Of a stretch of DNA of 39,609 nt, positions 1-9,262 are shown piece after piece. Source of the stretch: Verrucomicrobiota bacterium (GTDB lineage: Bacteria > Verrucomicrobiota > Verrucomicrobiia > Limisphaerales > JACQFS01); NCBI GenBank assembly GCA_016199935.1, contig JACQFS010000142.1, forward strand, positions 1 to 39,609, given 5' to 3'. The notes under the pieces are model-generated. The model had not been told where the DNA came from, ran no database searches, and saw only the letters and a program-made list of their open reading frames with translations. Each line of letters begins with the position of its first letter. The first letter of the stretch is position 1. The position numbers and the translations under genes are program-made.

Positions 1-2
1 AC

Positions 3-845
3 GACCGCCTGCGACGCGCGATGGCGAAGGAGACGGAACTTTTCTTCGCCGAAATCCTGCACGAGGACCGCAGCGTGCTCGATCTGGTGGACGCGGATTT
101 CACTTACCTCAACCAGACGCTCGCGGAGCATTACGGCATCGCCGACACGGCGGGCAACTGGCTTTACAAGAAAAAGGAGCACGCGGGCGGCACGCCGATC
201 CGCGGGCCGAAGTTCGTGCGCGTGGCGCTGCCGATGCGCGAGCGCGGCGGACTGCTGACGCAGGCAAGCGTGCTCACCGTCACGTCGAATCCCACGCGCA
301 CCTCGCCGGTGAAGCGCGGCAAATGGGTGCTCGAACAAATCCTCGGCACGCCGCCACCACCGCCGCCGCCGGGCGTGCCGGAGCTGGACAACCAGAAGGA
401 ACTCAAGGGCACGCTGCGCCAGCGCATGGAGCTTCACCGCGCGAACCCGACCTGCGCCGCGTGCCACCAGCAGATGGACGCGCTCGGTTTCGCCTTCGAG
501 AATTACGACGCCATCGGCCGCTTCCGCACCGGCACGGGCGAGGGGGCGATTGATCCGTCCGGTGAACTGCCGGATGGAAAAAAGTTTTCGGGCCCGGCGG
601 AGTTGAAGGCGCTGCTCAAGGAGCAGAGGCCGCTCGTCGTGCGCAACCTCGCCGAGAAGCTGCTGACCTACGCGCTCGGACGCGGGCTGGAGTATTACGA
701 CGAGCGCGCGATCAAGCGCATCGTGGCCGAGACCGCGAAGGCGGACTACAAATTCTCCGCGCTCGTGACGGGCATCGTGAAGAGCGAGCCGTTCCTGCTG
801 CGGCGGGGGACCGATTTGAACAACCGCGAGATTTCTGCGAAATGA
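3..845 (+). CDS. DUF1592/DUF1588/DUF1585 (planctomycete-type cytochrome) protein, 3' part
   Basis: The reading frame is open from the window edge, so the gene begins upstream; the ATG at 21 lies inside the domain and is not the start. In order it shows the end of DUF1592 (LRRAMAKETELFFAEIL, then LVDADFTYLNQTLAEHYGI), DUF1588 (RGGLLTQASVLTVTSNPTRT, VKRGKWVLEQILGTPPPPPP) and DUF1585 (LLTYALGRGLEYYDERAI). A CAACH haem-c type motif lies at 453-467 in the DUF1588/1585 region. Such proteins are exported in Planctomycetes and Verrucomicrobia, usually paired with a DUF1552 protein as here (55-bp gap). The molecular role of the family is not established; a periplasmic redox role is inferred from the CXXCH. 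The family assignment is firm. Confidence 0.93.
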   Translation, partial: DRLRRAMAKETELFFAEILHEDRSVLDLVDADFTYLNQTLAEHYGIADTAGNWLYKKKEHAGGTPIRGPKFVRVALPMRERGGLLTQASVLTVTSNPTRTSPVKRGKWVLEQILGTPPPPPPPGVPELDNQKELKGTLRQRMELHRANPTCAACHQQMDALGFAFENYDAIGRFRTGTGEGAIDPSGELPDGKKFSGPAELKALLKEQRPLVVRNLAEKLLTYALGRGLEYYDERAIKRIVAETAKADYKFSALVTGIVKSEPFLLRRGTDLNNREISAK

Positions 846-900
846 CATTTGCCGAGAATTTCCAAACCGCGCCCGGCGTCAGACCTGCTGAGTTGAATTT

Positions 901-2244
901 ATGAACGACCGCCTGCTCCTCTCGCGCCGCACGCTGCTCCGCGGCCTCGGTGCCACGCTCGCGTTGCCGTGGCTCGAGGCGATGGGCCCGCTCACGGGCT
1001 GGGCCGGTGGCAACACGCCCGCGAGCAAGGCCGCGCCGAACCGCATGGCGTTCCTCTACGTCCCGAACGGCAAGAACATGGCCGACTGGAAACCGGTCGA
1101 GGGAGAACTGAACGAGCTGCCGTCCATTCTCCAGCCGCTCGCCGAGCACAAGCGCGACTTCTCCATTCTCTCCGGCCTCACCGCCGACAAGGCGCGCGCG
1201 AACGGCGACGGCGGTGGCGATCACGCACGCGCGTTGTCCGCGTTTCTCACCGGCATGCAGCCGCGCAAAACCGACGGCACCGACATCCGCGCGGGCGTCT
1301 CCGTGGATCAGGTCGCGGCCACGCGCATCGGCGACCAGACGCGGCTCGCGTCGCTCGAGATCGGCACCGAGGCCGGCTCGATGGCCGGCAATTGCGACTC
1401 CGGCTACAGTTGCGTGTATTCCTCCACGATGGCGTGGCACTCGGCCACGCAGCCGCTGCCGAAGGAAGTGAATCCCAAGCTCGTCTTCGAGCGGATGTTC
1501 AGCGCCGGCTCGACGCAGGAACGCGCCCGCCGCAACGCGCAACGCCAAAGCGTGCTCGACCTCGTGAAGGACGACTTCGCGGAGCTCAACGGCAAACTCG
1601 GCCGCCACGACCAGCGCAAGCTCGACGAATATTTCGCCGCCGTGCGCGACCTCGAAGTGCGCATCGAGCGCGCGGCGAAATTTCCCGAGCCAAAGGCGCC
1701 GGAAAATTTCGCCCAACCCGCGGGCTTTCCGCCGGGCTTCGAGGATCACATCCGCCTCATGTGCGACCTGATGGTGCTCGCGTTCCAGACCGACACCACG
1801 CGCGTATGCACCTTCGTCATCGCCAACGAGGGCAGCAACAAGCCGTATCCCTTCATCGGCGTGAAGGAGGGCCACCACGACCTCTCGCACCACGGCGGCA
1901 GCGAGGAGAAGAAGGCGAAGATCGCGCAGATCAACAAATTCCACACCACGCAGCTCGCGTATCTGCTCGGCCGGCTGAAGTCCGTGAAGGAAGGCGACGG
2001 CAATTTGCTCGATCACTGCATGATCACCTACGGCAGCGGCAACGCCGACGGCAACGCCCATGCGCACAACGATCTTCCGATCCTCGTCGCCGGCCGCGGC
2101 TGCGGCACGCTCAAGCCCGGCCGTCACGTCGTGCATCCCAACGAGACGCCGTTGAACAACCTCTGGGTCAGCCTGCTGAACCGGATGGATATCCAGACGC
2201 AGCAACTCGGCGACAGCACGGGCGAGTTGAAGAACCTCGCGTGA
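901..2244 (+). CDS. Tat-exported DUF1552 protein
   Basis: 447 residues. The N-terminus carries a twin-arginine signal (SRRTLLRGLG at residues 8-17, then a hydrophobic stretch to about residue 35), so the folded protein is probably exported. The body matches DUF1552 in layout: a YVPNGKNMADW start of the domain, the DHARALSAFLTGMQPRKT segment, DQVAATRIG and a His-rich GHHDLSHHGG late motif. The His/Asp-rich motifs suggest a metalloenzyme of the alkaline-phosphatase/sulfatase-like kind (DUF1501/DUF1552 relatives), but the substrate is unknown. It follows a DUF1592-family gene on the same strand, the usual pairing in this phylum, so the two probably form one operon and act together in the periplasm. 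Confidence 0.93.
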   Translation: MNDRLLLSRRTLLRGLGATLALPWLEAMGPLTGWAGGNTPASKAAPNRMAFLYVPNGKNMADWKPVEGELNELPSILQPLAEHKRDFSILSGLTADKARANGDGGGDHARALSAFLTGMQPRKTDGTDIRAGVSVDQVAATRIGDQTRLASLEIGTEAGSMAGNCDSGYSCVYSSTMAWHSATQPLPKEVNPKLVFERMFSAGSTQERARRNAQRQSVLDLVKDDFAELNGKLGRHDQRKLDEYFAAVRDLEVRIERAAKFPEPKAPENFAQPAGFPPGFEDHIRLMCDLMVLAFQTDTTRVCTFVIANEGSNKPYPFIGVKEGHHDLSHHGGSEEKKAKIAQINKFHTTQLAYLLGRLKSVKEGDGNLLDHCMITYGSGNADGNAHAHNDLPILVAGRGCGTLKPGRHVVHPNETPLNNLWVSLLNRMDIQTQQLGDSTGELKNLA

Positions 2245-2248
2245 GTGG

Positions 2249-2268
2249 CCGCGCTCGTGAGAGCGTGG
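2249..2268 (+). terminator. Hairpin with GNRA-type loop after the DUF1552 gene
   Basis: An 8-bp stem (2249-2256 with 2261-2268, one G-T wobble) closes a GTGA loop starting 4 bases after the stop codon. No T-run follows, so it may be a mRNA 3'-end structure or a weak terminator between two convergent genes rather than a classical intrinsic terminator. Confidence 0.4.
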
Positions 2269-2332
2269 CTCGAATGGAATTGCCCCCGCTCACGGCCCCG
2301 GAAGTTTTACTTCGAGGGATCCCCGAACTGTT

Positions 2333-3154
2333 TCACCGTTTGTGTTGCAGAAACCACTCGTAGAGCTTCGGGTTCGCGTAGCTCGCGCTCCACGAATCGT
2401 GGCCGGCCTCGGGATAGATCGTGAGTTGAATGTCCTTCACGCCCACTTTCTTCAACGCGTTCACCATTTTCTCCGACTCCTCGGGCGGCACCGTCGTGTC
2501 CTTGCCGCCGTGGAACGCCCAGACGCCGAGCGATTGCAGCGCGGCCTTGCGCTGGCGCGAGCCAACGAGGATGTCAATGCGCTCGCCCCCGCCGCAGATC
2601 GGCGCGAGCGCCGCGAAGCGGTCCGGGTAACGGCAGCCCAAACTCCACGAACCGAAGCCGCCCATGCTCAGGCCGGTGAGATACACGCGGCCCGCGTCCA
2701 CCTTGTGCGACGCGGCGATGTGGTCGAGCAACGCGAGCAGTGTGTCGTTGTCCCAGCGCCCATCGGCCGGGCATTGCGGCGAGACCACGATAAAATTTTC
2801 CGAGAGCAGCTTCGACGCGGCCTCGCGTTGCGCGCGCGCCTCGTCCGTCTCGCCCTTCGCGGCCGGCACGACCGGCTTCACCATCTTGGGCGGGCCGTGG
2901 ACGCTCACGAGCCAGACATTCGTGCCGCGCTCGCCCGAGCCGTGGAGGAAAATGATCAGCGGCCATTTTTTCTCCGCACTCGCGTCGTAGCCCTTCGGCA
3001 GGAAGAGCAGGTAGTCATACCCGACCGTCTTGGTGATTGTGTGCTTGAAGGACAGGGCTTGCTGGTTGTCTTTGACCTCGCCGGCGTGCTGGCTGGTGGC
3101 GCAGCCGGCGAGCAACGCGGCGGCGAGAATTAGGGAGAACGCGGGATTGCGCAT
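2333..3154 (-). CDS. Lipoprotein alpha/beta-hydrolase (LpqC / COG4099-like esterase)
   Basis: 273 residues from the ATG at 3154. A longer frame exists, but this start gives a clean lipoprotein signal (MRNPAFSLILAAALLAGC, lipid Cys at 18). The fold is an alpha/beta hydrolase: oxyanion-hole motif HGSGE at 71-75, nucleophile elbow GLSMGG with Ser163, acid Asp219 in HGGKDTTVP, and His252 in EAGHDSW. This is the pattern of predicted peptidases/feruloyl-esterase-like and poly(3-hydroxybutyrate) depolymerase-like secreted esterases. It is convergent with the DUF1552 gene. The substrate cannot be read from the sequence; the hydrolase call is solid. Confidence 0.9.
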   Translation of the reverse strand: MRNPAFSLILAAALLAGCATSQHAGEVKDNQQALSFKHTITKTVGYDYLLFLPKGYDASAEKKWPLIIFLHGSGERGTNVWLVSVHGPPKMVKPVVPAAKGETDEARAQREAASKLLSENFIVVSPQCPADGRWDNDTLLALLDHIAASHKVDAGRVYLTGLSMGGFGSWSLGCRYPDRFAALAPICGGGERIDILVGSRQRKAALQSLGVWAFHGGKDTTVPPEESEKMVNALKKVGVKDIQLTIYPEAGHDSWSASYANPKLYEWFLQHKR

Positions 3155-3200
3155 GGCCCATGTGTAGCAGCCGGCGTGCGGAGGCTCAAACCAAACTTCT

Positions 3201-3400
3201 GCCCTCCGGCCGCTGCCCTCTGCGGGCGCACCCGGACACTGCCCCGGACCGCGAGCCGTCCCGGCTCGCAGCGGCCACCTTGGCGGAACGATCCACAAAC
3301 TTTTCAAGGCCGGTTACATTCGCAACCGCTGCGAGCCGGGACGGCTCGCGGTCCGCCGGGGCAGCCCGGATACGCCCGCCCTCCGGCCTCTGCCCTCTGC
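3201..3400. repeat. Paired-arm palindromic element flanked by 23-bp direct repeats
   Basis: Two perfect 29-bp inverted arms (3246-3274 and 3326-3354) enclose 51 bp. Each arm holds its own hairpin: an 8-bp stem GCGAGCCG/CGGCTCGC closed on a 3-base loop (TCC or GGA). Outside them lies a direct repeat of 23 bp with one mismatch (3201-3223 and 3378-3400, GCCCTCCGGCC-N-CTGCC...). It fills most of the 398-bp gap between the esterase and the sigma factor gene. There is no coding potential and no transposase. It looks like a MITE- or BIME-type element. Confidence 0.8.
3218..3245 (+). repeat. Dispersed repeat copy 1 (second copy at 28034-28064)
   Basis: The stretch CTCTGCG..GCGCA-Y-CCGG-R-CACTGCCCC here recurs at 28034-28064 with two substitutions and a 3-base difference in a G run. 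Both copies are intergenic and sit beside strong hairpins, so this is probably a recurrent edge of these elements. Confidence 0.6.
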
Positions 3401-3552
3401 CCCATTGCTTCCGCCACCGCGCCGGGGTAAAAAATTCCACCTTCCGTCTAAGAAACTGTGCCCGCCCGTGTCGTGCCGGTGTGACCTGATGTCCTCGGGA
3501 ATCGAGCAGGCCGCGGCGAACGACCCGGTGGGATCGTGGAAGTGTGCCGAGC

Positions 3553-4110
3553 ATGGCCTTGATGCAACCAGAACGAGCCAGCGTAAAGCCGACCGGATCG
3601 GAGACGATCGAGGCGTTGTTCGCCGCGCTCGAATCGCCGCTGCTCGCCTACGCCCTGCGCCTGGCCGGCGACCGCGCGACCGCCGAGGACCTCGTCCAGG
3701 ATGCGTTCATGAAATTACACGCCCAGTTTGCCGAAATCCGCGAGCCGCGCCGCTGGCTCTACCGCGCCGTCCACAACGCCGCGCTCAACCACCGTCGCGA
3801 CTCCGGCAAACTCGTCCCCTTCGACCCGCCCCCCGCCGCCGACGCACCCGACACCGCCGAGACCGCCGACACCGAACCGCTCCCCGATGAAATGATCGCG
3901 CGCTGGGAAAACATCGGGCTCGTCCGCCTTGGCCTCGAGACGCTCGACGCGCGCAGCCGCGAACTCATCCGCCTGAAATTTCACGACAATCTTTCCTACA
4001 AGGAAATCGCCGCGCGCACCGGCCTGACCGCCAGCCATGTCGGCTATCTGCTTCATCACGCGCTCAAGGGCATTGCCGGGGAGCTGGCGCGCAAAGGAGT
4101 CGAGCCATGA
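3553..4110 (+). CDS. ECF-type RNA polymerase sigma factor
   Basis: 185 residues from the ATG at 3553; GTG 3544 and ATG 3562 are alternatives. ATG 3553 is preferred because a GGAAG at 3538-3542 lies 10 bases upstream. Sigma region 2 is at roughly residues 22-80 (LAYALRLAGDRATAEDLVQD, FMKLHAQF, EPRRWLYRAVHNAALNHRR), then an acidic Pro/Ala linker, then region 4 with a helix-turn-helix at roughly 122-178 (LETLDARSRELIRLKF, LSYKEIAARTGLTASHVGYL). The stop overlaps the start of the next gene (ATGA), whose product has an anti-sigma-like N-terminus and a membrane segment. The pair is probably a sigma/anti-sigma unit responding to an envelope signal. The exact ECF group is unknown. Confidence 0.93.
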   Translation: MALMQPERASVKPTGSETIEALFAALESPLLAYALRLAGDRATAEDLVQDAFMKLHAQFAEIREPRRWLYRAVHNAALNHRRDSGKLVPFDPPPAADAPDTAETADTEPLPDEMIARWENIGLVRLGLETLDARSRELIRLKFHDNLSYKEIAARTGLTASHVGYLLHHALKGIAGELARKGVEP

Positions 4111-7100
4111 ACCCCGACGCTCCCCAATCCCCGCGCGACGAACTGGAGGCGAAGCTCACCGCCCTCCTGCTCGGCGAACTGCCCGACGCCGAGGCCGCCG
4201 AATTGCGCCGCCAACTCGCGGGCGACGCCGAACTGGCGCGCCTCCACGACCGGCTCGCGCAAACCGTGGGCCTCGTGCGCGAGGCCACCGCGTCGCCCGC
4301 CGATGAATCCGCCGCCCAGCCCGCCCCGCTGCGCCTCGCCGACGCGCGCCGCGAAAAGCTGCTCGCCCATTTCAAGACCCTGCCGATGCCGGTGGCCGCG
4401 AAGCCCGCCGCGCCGGCGCGCGCGCGCGACCTCAAATGGCTCGCGCCCCTCGGCCTCGCGGCGGCGGCCGTGCTTGTGATCGGACTCGGGTTGGGGCTGG
4501 TGATGCCGCGCTACTCCGGCCGTGTGGAAATGGCGCGGCTGCCGGCGATCACCCTCGCAAGCGGGGAAGCTGAGGCCCGGCTTGCAAGCACGATGGCGGT
4601 GTCCGGCCTGCCGCTCGCGACCGACTCACCATCCTCTGACGGCTTCGAGCGGCGACTCGGACGTGAGAAACTCGGCGAGGTGACGCTCTCGGTCACCGCC
4701 GGGCAGCCACGCGAACTCGCTCCGATCGCCCTCACCGGAGGGGCGACACTCTTGTCGCCCTCGTCCTCCAAGAAGGATCAGGACGGCGACAAAAATGTCG
4801 CCGCTCCGATGCCCGTCGCGCACGCCGAGCGCCCCGTCATCGTCCTGCCGCCGGTGGATCAGAGCGGGGCGGAGGTCGGCTTGGCAATCAACCGACCCGA
4901 CACCGGACAAAGTTTCGGGGTCAACGTCGCCAATCCGCGCGGCGAGGCGGTGGCTGCCGGTGGAGTCAGTGGCGGATTCGCCGTTGTCGACTTCTCGGAC
5001 TTTGCCGGCTACCGGGCGGAGCAAAGCGGGAAAATGTCGGACCGCAAAGCGAACGCGTTCGTTACGCGGCAAGGTTACTCTATTCAAACCGACGGACTCT
5101 CCGACCGGATGAAGACGGACGGTGGTGTCGTCTACAACTTCGACCTCGGTGCAGTTCCCGCTGCGCCGGCAATCATCGGCGGAGGTGGAGGAGGCGGCAG
5201 CAGCACCAACTTCGTGACCTACTCATCGTCCACGCGTTCGCGTCCGCTGAACGTGGCGTTGCAGGGCAACAACGCGGCCTTTCTGGCACTTGGCTCAACC
5301 GCGGACTCCGCGATCAACGCGAACCGGGGCGCGATCGGCAATGTAACGAACACTTTCGGCCATAGCACGATCACGGTGAACACGCCGATGCACGACGGCA
5401 TCCTGGCCTTCGGGGCGGCCGAGGGCGTGATCCATTTGAGTCAGGGCACGGCGATTTCGGGAACGCCAAACGGTGAAATTTTCGGCACCGGCGGATTGAC
5501 CGTGAGCAGCGGCAATGCTCGAAACTACAACAGCGCGGGCGAGACTTTCACAAACGGCAATGTGACGGTGAACGCGCTGCGTGTCGCGGGCGGCACGCTC
5601 GACCTCAACGGCCAGGCGCTCACGAACAACAGCGGGGCCGCGCTCTTTACCGGCGATGCCCCGGTCATCAACGGCGCCATCTCGGGAATCGCCGCGCTCA
5701 CCAAGTCGGGCGCGGGCACGCTCGTGTTGGGCGGCGCGAACACCTACACCGGCGGCACCGTCATCAATGCCGGGACGCTCATGGCAGGTAACAACACCGC
5801 GCTCGGTTCGGGCGCGGCGCTCACTTACGGCGGCGTTATCTCTGGTGCAGGCGGTTTGACCATGAGCGGATCGAACGCGCTCGTATTGAACAACGGCAAC
5901 ACTTTCTCCGGCGCGCTCGCCGTCAACAAAGAGACTGAGCGCCGGGCTGGCGGAGCTGCTGTTGAGTTGGGGACGGGCAATCTCGTCGTGAACAGCGGTG
6001 CCACGCTCGACTTGTTCACGGACACGACGTTGAATTTCGCCCGCGCAACCAACACGACGACGTCGCTGGCCGACGGGCGCAATTGGTCATTCGGGCGACC
6101 TGAAAACCTCGGCGCGCTGACGGTGGGCGGCGGCGTGAACACCGCCACCCTCACGCCCGATCCTTCGGCACCGTTTGACTCCGCACACCTCGAGACGCTG
6201 GCCCGCAAGGGGGGGAAGAGCGAGGAGTTGGGCCTCGTCGTCGCCGATCCGCAGGGCGCGCGGGCGAGCGCGGGAGACCAGACCTTTCTCTATTTCAAAG
6301 ACGGCGAAACCAAATCGGGTGCGGGTGCTCCCTCCGCGTTCCCGGCTCGCGCTGTTCGGCTCCCCGAAACCGCGAGTGCGAAAATGCCCGCGCCCGCGCC
6401 GGTGGGCCGGGAGCTTGCGGAGTTGCGCGGACTGGAAGTGAGCGAGTCGAAGCTGGCGGGCGACATGAAGGGCAGCAGCGGCGTCGCGCTCGGGGATGTG
6501 CCGTTCGTCGGCCGCTTCTTCCGTCTGGACGCGCGCACGGCCCACGCCGGCGCGACGATTCCCGGTGCCGCCCCCGCTGCGCCCGCGAAGGCGGCCAAGC
6601 CCGCGATCAACAAGCCGATGCCGGCGCAAACCGAGCTGGCGCTCGCCGATCTCGATGCTCCGCAGCGCAAACTCTCCAGACAAACCGAGTTGGTGAGGGA
6701 CGCGGAGAAGAAAGTGGATGATCTCCGGCGCGAATTAGGCGTCACTGATCCGAGCGGCGACATTGTCGGCGGCATGACGTTGGAACCCGAGGCGCTGCGA
6801 CGTATTCTGGCGATGCGCATCGAGGCACAGGCCGCCTCGGATGAGATCAGCACGCTGGCCGGCAATTTGAAGCAGAAGAGCCGGGAGGAGTTGAAAAAGT
6901 CTATCACCACCGCCGTCCCCGACGGGCAGTTGGTTGCCTTGATCGAGCAGAAAGATCAGGCGGAGCAGAAGCTCGCCACGTTGCGCAAGGATCTCGGCAA
7001 CGAGAACCCCGAAGTCGAGCGCACTGCGGCGTTGGCCCAGAAGATAAACACGCAGGTGGACGACCGACTGGACGGCATCATGGCCGGCTTGGACGTGCGC

Positions 7101-9260
7101 GCGGCCTCCGCCAAGGCGCGCGCCGACAAACTGGAGACCGAAGTCGAAAAGTTCAAGGGACTGGACATCGAAACCGCCAAGAAGAACCGCCGCTACTTCG
7201 AGGCAAAGTCGGAGTTGGCGAAGGCGGAGCAAATCCGCGACACGCTCAATCTCAAGGCCATTCAGGAAACGATTGATACCAGTTTGCCCAAGACCAGCCT
7301 CGTGGTGATCACGGATAAAGCGGAGCCTGCGGCGGAAAAACTTTCTACGTGGGGACGGTTCAAGAATCTGTTCAGCGGAGGCGTCGAGCGTTCCGCCCGC
7401 GTCGCCATCGAAAAGGATGTGCCCGACGTCGGCCCGCTGGCTAGCCAGCAGGCGGCGGCAGGCTACGATCCCTACTTCCTTCTTACCGAAGCCGAGAAGA
7501 TTCAGTCCAAGTCCGTTCTCTACGTCACGATTGATCGGCTGAAACTAAACGAGGAGTGGGCCGAGAAGTCCGGCTCCAGCAAACCGCTCACGACCCCGGA
7601 GACTTACGAGTTGCTCAAGAAGAAGGTGTCCGTCAATCAGGCGCGGAACACGGACCTGCTCGACATTAAGGTCAAGAGCGACAAGCCGGAGGAAGCCGCG
7701 AAGATCGCCAACACCATCGCGGAGGTTTATCGCGAGCTACGCTTGCAGCAACGTCAGCCGTCTCCGGGTAGCGGAATGCAGAAATTGAACGAGTCGCTCA
7801 AACAGCAGGAAGAAAAAGTCGCCGAGGCGAAACTGCAACTCGCCGGTTTGCAGAAGGAATTGGGCGTGCAGCCAGCGGAGCCGGTTGACGCGCCGCTGCC
7901 CAAGCCCGCCGCCAATGCCCCCATTCCCCAACCGGAAATCCTCGCGCGCGACAATGCCTTCTCCACTTTCTCGCTCAACGTCAGCGACGTGTCGTTCAAG
8001 CTCGCGGCGGCGAGCTTGGAGCAGGGCCAGATGCCCGATCCCGCCTCGGTGCGCAGCGAGGAGTTCATCAACGCCTTCGATTACCGCGACCCCGAGGCGG
8101 CGCCGGGCGTGCCGGTCGCGTTCGCGTGGGAGCGCGCGCGGTATCCGTTCGCGCACAATCGCGACCTGCTCCGCTTCTCGGTCAAGACCGCCGCCGCCGG
8201 CCGCCAGTCGGGCCGCCCGCTCAACCTCGTGCTCGCGATTGACAACTCCGGCTCGATGGAGCGCGCCGATCGCGTGCGCATTTTGCGCGAGGCGTTGCGC
8301 GTGCTCGGCACACAGCTTCACGCGGCAGACAAATTGAGCGTCATCACCTTCGCGCGCACGCCGCGCCTGTGGGTGGACGGCGCGGGCGGGGAAACGGCGG
8401 GCGAGATCTTTGAAAAAGTCGGCGCGCTCACGCCCGAGGGCGGCACCAACTTGGAGGAGGCGCTGAACCTCGCCTATCGCACGGCGCTCCGGCATTACCT
8501 CACCAACGGCCTCAACCGCGTGGTGCTGCTCACCGACGGCGCCGCGAATCTCGGCGACGTGGACCCCGCCGCGCTCAAGCAGAAGGTCGAGGCGCATCGC
8601 AAGCAGGGCGTGGCGCTCGACTGTTTCGGCATCGGCTGGGACGGCTTCAACGACGACCTGCTCGAAGTGCTCTCGCGCAACGGCGACGGCCGCTACGGTT
8701 TCCTCAACTCGCCCGAGGAGGCCGCGACGGATTTCGCCGGCCAGCTCGCGGGCGCGCTCCAGGTCGCCGCGTCGGACGTGAAGGTGCAGGTGGAGTTCAA
8801 TCCGAAGCGCGTCACGAGCTGGCGGCAGATCGGCTACGCGAAGCATCAGCTCACCAAGGAGCAGTTCCGCGACAACACGGTGGACGCCGCCGAACTCGCC
8901 GCGCAGGAAGCCGGCAACGCGCTCTACACGATCGAGGCGAATCCCGCCGGCATCGGCCCGGTCGCGACGGTGCGCGTGCGTTTCAAAATTCCCGGCACGT
9001 CGGATTACCGCGAGCACGCGTGGGACGTGCCGTTCACCGGCAACGCGGTGGCGCTGGAGCAGTCCAGCCCCGCGATGCGGCTGGCCGCGACGGCGAGCGC
9101 GTTTTCCGAATGGCTCGCGGCGAGTCCGTTCGCCGCGGAGGTCGCGCCGAACAAGCTGCTGAATTATCTGAGCGGCGTGCCGGAAATTTTCGGCGCCGAC
9201 GCGCGGCCGAAGAAGCTGGAGTGGATGATCCGCCAGGCCAAAAGCGTGGGCGGGAAGTGA
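4107..9260 (+). CDS. Mosaic membrane protein: anti-sigma-like N-terminus, PATR repeats, Wzz-like coiled coil, YfbK-like VWA domain
   Basis: 1717 residues, overlapping the sigma factor stop by 4 bp. Residues 1-100 are a helical cytosolic region (LTALLLGELPDAEAAELRRQ) like anti-sigma proteins of this phylum, without the HxxxCxxC zinc motif. One transmembrane helix follows at about 109-134. Residues 490-610 contain autotransporter-associated beta-strand repeats (KSGAGTLVLGGANTYTGGT, VINAGTL, a degenerate second copy). At about 795-806 a LGDVPFVGRFFR motif resembles the end of secretin proteins. Residues about 850-1255 are coiled coil with a Wzz/GNVR-like part (TEAEKIQSKSVLYVTIDRL, ARNTDLLDIKVKSDKPEEAA). 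The C-terminal 450 residues match YfbK: a von Willebrand lead-in, a VWA domain with complete MIDAS (D1379-x-S-x-S, T1447, D1477) and DUF3520. I know no described protein with this whole order; the function as a membrane sensor is inference. Confidence 0.88.
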   Translation: MNPDAPQSPRDELEAKLTALLLGELPDAEAAELRRQLAGDAELARLHDRLAQTVGLVREATASPADESAAQPAPLRLADARREKLLAHFKTLPMPVAAKPAAPARARDLKWLAPLGLAAAAVLVIGLGLGLVMPRYSGRVEMARLPAITLASGEAEARLASTMAVSGLPLATDSPSSDGFERRLGREKLGEVTLSVTAGQPRELAPIALTGGATLLSPSSSKKDQDGDKNVAAPMPVAHAERPVIVLPPVDQSGAEVGLAINRPDTGQSFGVNVANPRGEAVAAGGVSGGFAVVDFSDFAGYRAEQSGKMSDRKANAFVTRQGYSIQTDGLSDRMKTDGGVVYNFDLGAVPAAPAIIGGGGGGGSSTNFVTYSSSTRSRPLNVALQGNNAAFLALGSTADSAINANRGAIGNVTNTFGHSTITVNTPMHDGILAFGAAEGVIHLSQGTAISGTPNGEIFGTGGLTVSSGNARNYNSAGETFTNGNVTVNALRVAGGTLDLNGQALTNNSGAALFTGDAPVINGAISGIAALTKSGAGTLVLGGANTYTGGTVINAGTLMAGNNTALGSGAALTYGGVISGAGGLTMSGSNALVLNNGNTFSGALAVNKETERRAGGAAVELGTGNLVVNSGATLDLFTDTTLNFARATNTTTSLADGRNWSFGRPENLGALTVGGGVNTATLTPDPSAPFDSAHLETLARKGGKSEELGLVVADPQGARASAGDQTFLYFKDGETKSGAGAPSAFPARAVRLPETASAKMPAPAPVGRELAELRGLEVSESKLAGDMKGSSGVALGDVPFVGRFFRLDARTAHAGATIPGAAPAAPAKAAKPAINKPMPAQTELALADLDAPQRKLSRQTELVRDAEKKVDDLRRELGVTDPSGDIVGGMTLEPEALRRILAMRIEAQAASDEISTLAGNLKQKSREELKKSITTAVPDGQLVALIEQKDQAEQKLATLRKDLGNENPEVERTAALAQKINTQVDDRLDGIMAGLDVRAASAKARADKLETEVEKFKGLDIETAKKNRRYFEAKSELAKAEQIRDTLNLKAIQETIDTSLPKTSLVVITDKAEPAAEKLSTWGRFKNLFSGGVERSARVAIEKDVPDVGPLASQQAAAGYDPYFLLTEAEKIQSKSVLYVTIDRLKLNEEWAEKSGSSKPLTTPETYELLKKKVSVNQARNTDLLDIKVKSDKPEEAAKIANTIAEVYRELRLQQRQPSPGSGMQKLNESLKQQEEKVAEAKLQLAGLQKELGVQPAEPVDAPLPKPAANAPIPQPEILARDNAFSTFSLNVSDVSFKLAAASLEQGQMPDPASVRSEEFINAFDYRDPEAAPGVPVAFAWERARYPFAHNRDLLRFSVKTAAAGRQSGRPLNLVLAIDNSGSMERADRVRILREALRVLGTQLHAADKLSVITFARTPRLWVDGAGGETAGEIFEKVGALTPEGGTNLEEALNLAYRTALRHYLTNGLNRVVLLTDGAANLGDVDPAALKQKVEAHRKQGVALDCFGIGWDGFNDDLLEVLSRNGDGRYGFLNSPEEAATDFAGQLAGALQVAASDVKVQVEFNPKRVTSWRQIGYAKHQLTKEQFRDNTVDAAELAAQEAGNALYTIEANPAGIGPVATVRVRFKIPGTSDYREHAWDVPFTGNAVALEQSSPAMRLAATASAFSEWLAASPFAAEVAPNKLLNYLSGVPEIFGADARPKKLEWMIRQAKSVGGK

Positions 9261-9262
9261 GC

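Noticed and set aside
712-2205. A 497-codon open frame on the minus strand
   Set aside because: It is the antisense shadow of the DUF1552 gene: low-complexity Arg/Ala/Val-rich product with no domain, caused by high GC.
3285-3316. Possible ECF-type promoter (GGAAC then GTTA) inside the palindromic element before the sigma gene
   Set aside because: The spacing is about 22 bases instead of 15-17, and the -10 half is weak.
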